Positions 63,375 through 64,000 of a stretch of 64,000 bases of DNA are shown here, one piece after another. The notes beneath the pieces are model-generated. The model was not told where the DNA came from. It did no database searches and worked only from the letters and a program-made list of their open reading frames with translations. The DNA is taken from contig NZ_VOAK01000020.1 of assembly GCF_007859075.1 (NCBI RefSeq), forward strand, positions 124,001-188,000. The letters are read 5' to 3'. The stretch is from Gemmobacter aquaticus. GTDB lineage: Bacteria; Pseudomonadota; Alphaproteobacteria; Rhodobacterales; Rhodobacteraceae. The position numbers and the translations under genes are program-made. Numbering within the stretch: position 1 is the stretch's first letter; each line of letters begins with the position of its first letter.

Positions 63375-64000
63375 CCAATGTCATCGAGATGGAGGCGATC
63401 GAGAAGCGCTTTCCGGGGGTGCATGCCCTGCGGTCGGCGCGCTTTGATTTGTGCGCGGGTGAGGTTCATGCCCTGATGGGCGAAAACGGGGCCGGCAAAT
63501 CGACACTGATGAAGATCCTGTCCGGCATCTATGCGCCCGACAGCGGCAGCATCCGCGTGAACGGCCAAGAGGTCCGCATCGACGGGCCGCGCGCGGCGCA
63601 AGGATTGGGCATAGGGATCATCCATCAGGAACTGGCGCTTATGCCTGACCTGACGGTGGCGCAGAACATCTTTATCGGCCGCGAACCGCGCAGCCGTTGG
63701 GGCGTTCTGAATGAGGCGCAGCTGAACCGCGATGCCGAGGCGATCTTCGCAGTCATGAAAGTGCCGATGGACCCGCGCGCCGAGGTGCGCAGCCTCACCA
63801 TCGCCAAGCAGCAGATGGTCGAGATCGCCAAGGCGCTGTCCTTCCGCTCTCGCATCCTCATCATGGACGAGCCCACCGCCGCGCTGAACGATGCCGAGAC
63901 GAACGAGCTTTTTGCCATCATCCGTCGCCTGAAATCCGAGGGCGTGGCCATCGTCTACATCAGCCACAAGATGGACGAGATCCGCCGCATATCGGACCGC
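63371..64000 (+). CDS. Sugar ABC transporter ATPase, N-terminal part (cut by window edge)
   Basis: The first 210 codons of a double-domain carbohydrate ABC ATPase (RbsA/MglA/XylG type), running off the right end. Walker [16 protein letters not shown] (about residues 36-50), the Q-loop in [19 protein letters not shown], the degenerate signature [16 protein letters not shown] and Walker [13 protein letters not shown] are present, as usual for the first domain of this group. Downstream permease and binding-protein genes are expected. Divergent from the GntR regulator; substrate possibly a sugar whose lactone is opened by the neighbouring lactonase-like enzyme. Confidence 0.9.
   Translation, partial: MTNVIEMEAIEKRFPGVHALRSARFDLCAGEVHALMGENGAGKSTLMKILSGIYAPDSGSIRVNGQEVRIDGPRAAQGLGIGIIHQELALMPDLTVAQNIFIGREPRSRWGVLNEAQLNRDAEAIFAVMKVPMDPRAEVRSLTIAKQQMVEIAKALSFRSRILIMDEPTAALNDAETNELFAIIRRLKSEGVAIVYISHKMDEIRRISDR

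Overview
The window looks like a chromosomal piece of a GC-rich alphaproteobacterium of the Rhodobacter/Paracoccus group (Rhodobacterales). The reasons are the mra/dcw cluster with a DUF2484 gene between murC and murB, an F1-ATPase zeta-type inhibitor (DUF1476), a DUF1638/corrinoid/homocysteine-methyltransferase set, alphaproteobacterial GTTC-N7-GTTC LexA boxes, a sit/Mur manganese locus, and above all a DUF1127 gene followed by CCUCCUCCC-loop hairpins of the CcsR ('cuckoo') sRNA type. Species cannot be named from the sequence alone.

Layout. 1-2100: end of a histidine operon (hisB, hisH) coupled to a truncated glutaminase gene, then three identical tRNA-Gly(GCC) genes, all on minus. 2608-6048: pyruvate carboxylase (minus) with a palindrome-rich promoter, divergent from a UvrD/PcrA helicase (6296-8713) that has a perfect LexA box. 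8786-9931: BenE-type transporter (minus). 10036-10709 (minus): a DUF1127 gene followed by ten CCUCCUCCC-loop hairpins arranged as five two-hairpin units, the last ending as a terminator. This is the most striking element of the window. 10972-12042: Mrp ATPase.

12729-32155: the division and cell-wall cluster mraZ-rsmH-ftsL-ftsI-murE-murF-mraY, murD on the opposite strand, then ftsW-murG-murC-DUF2484-murB-ddl-ftsQ-ftsA-ftsZ, followed by lpxC, bamD and recN. The cluster is preceded by three groups of MraZ-type boxes. It makes lipid II, polymerises it at the septum and assembles the Z ring.

36096-41626: DUF3563 small protein, D-lactate dehydrogenase-like flavoprotein, and genes that look like parts of a split B12-dependent methionine synthase (DUF1638, small membrane protein, corrinoid protein, homocysteine methyltransferase), interrupted by a LexA-boxed radical SAM gene. 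41807-44214: ATPase inhibitor and purC-purS-purQ. 44263-47407: a DctB/DctD-like two-component pair whose regulator lacks the sigma-54 GAFTGA loop. 47446-53871: RTX protein, RNase E, TusA, CcdA and a membrane alpha/beta-hydrolase.

53882-57318: a PepSY-regulator-kinase operon, divergent from a second PepSY protein and an RTX protein. 57391-61378: sitABCD manganese/iron ABC transporter, divergent from the Fur-family regulator mur, with a Fur-like box between. 61375-64000: an amidohydrolase and a GntR regulator with two apparent winged-helix domains, divergent from a sugar ABC transporter that runs off the right end.
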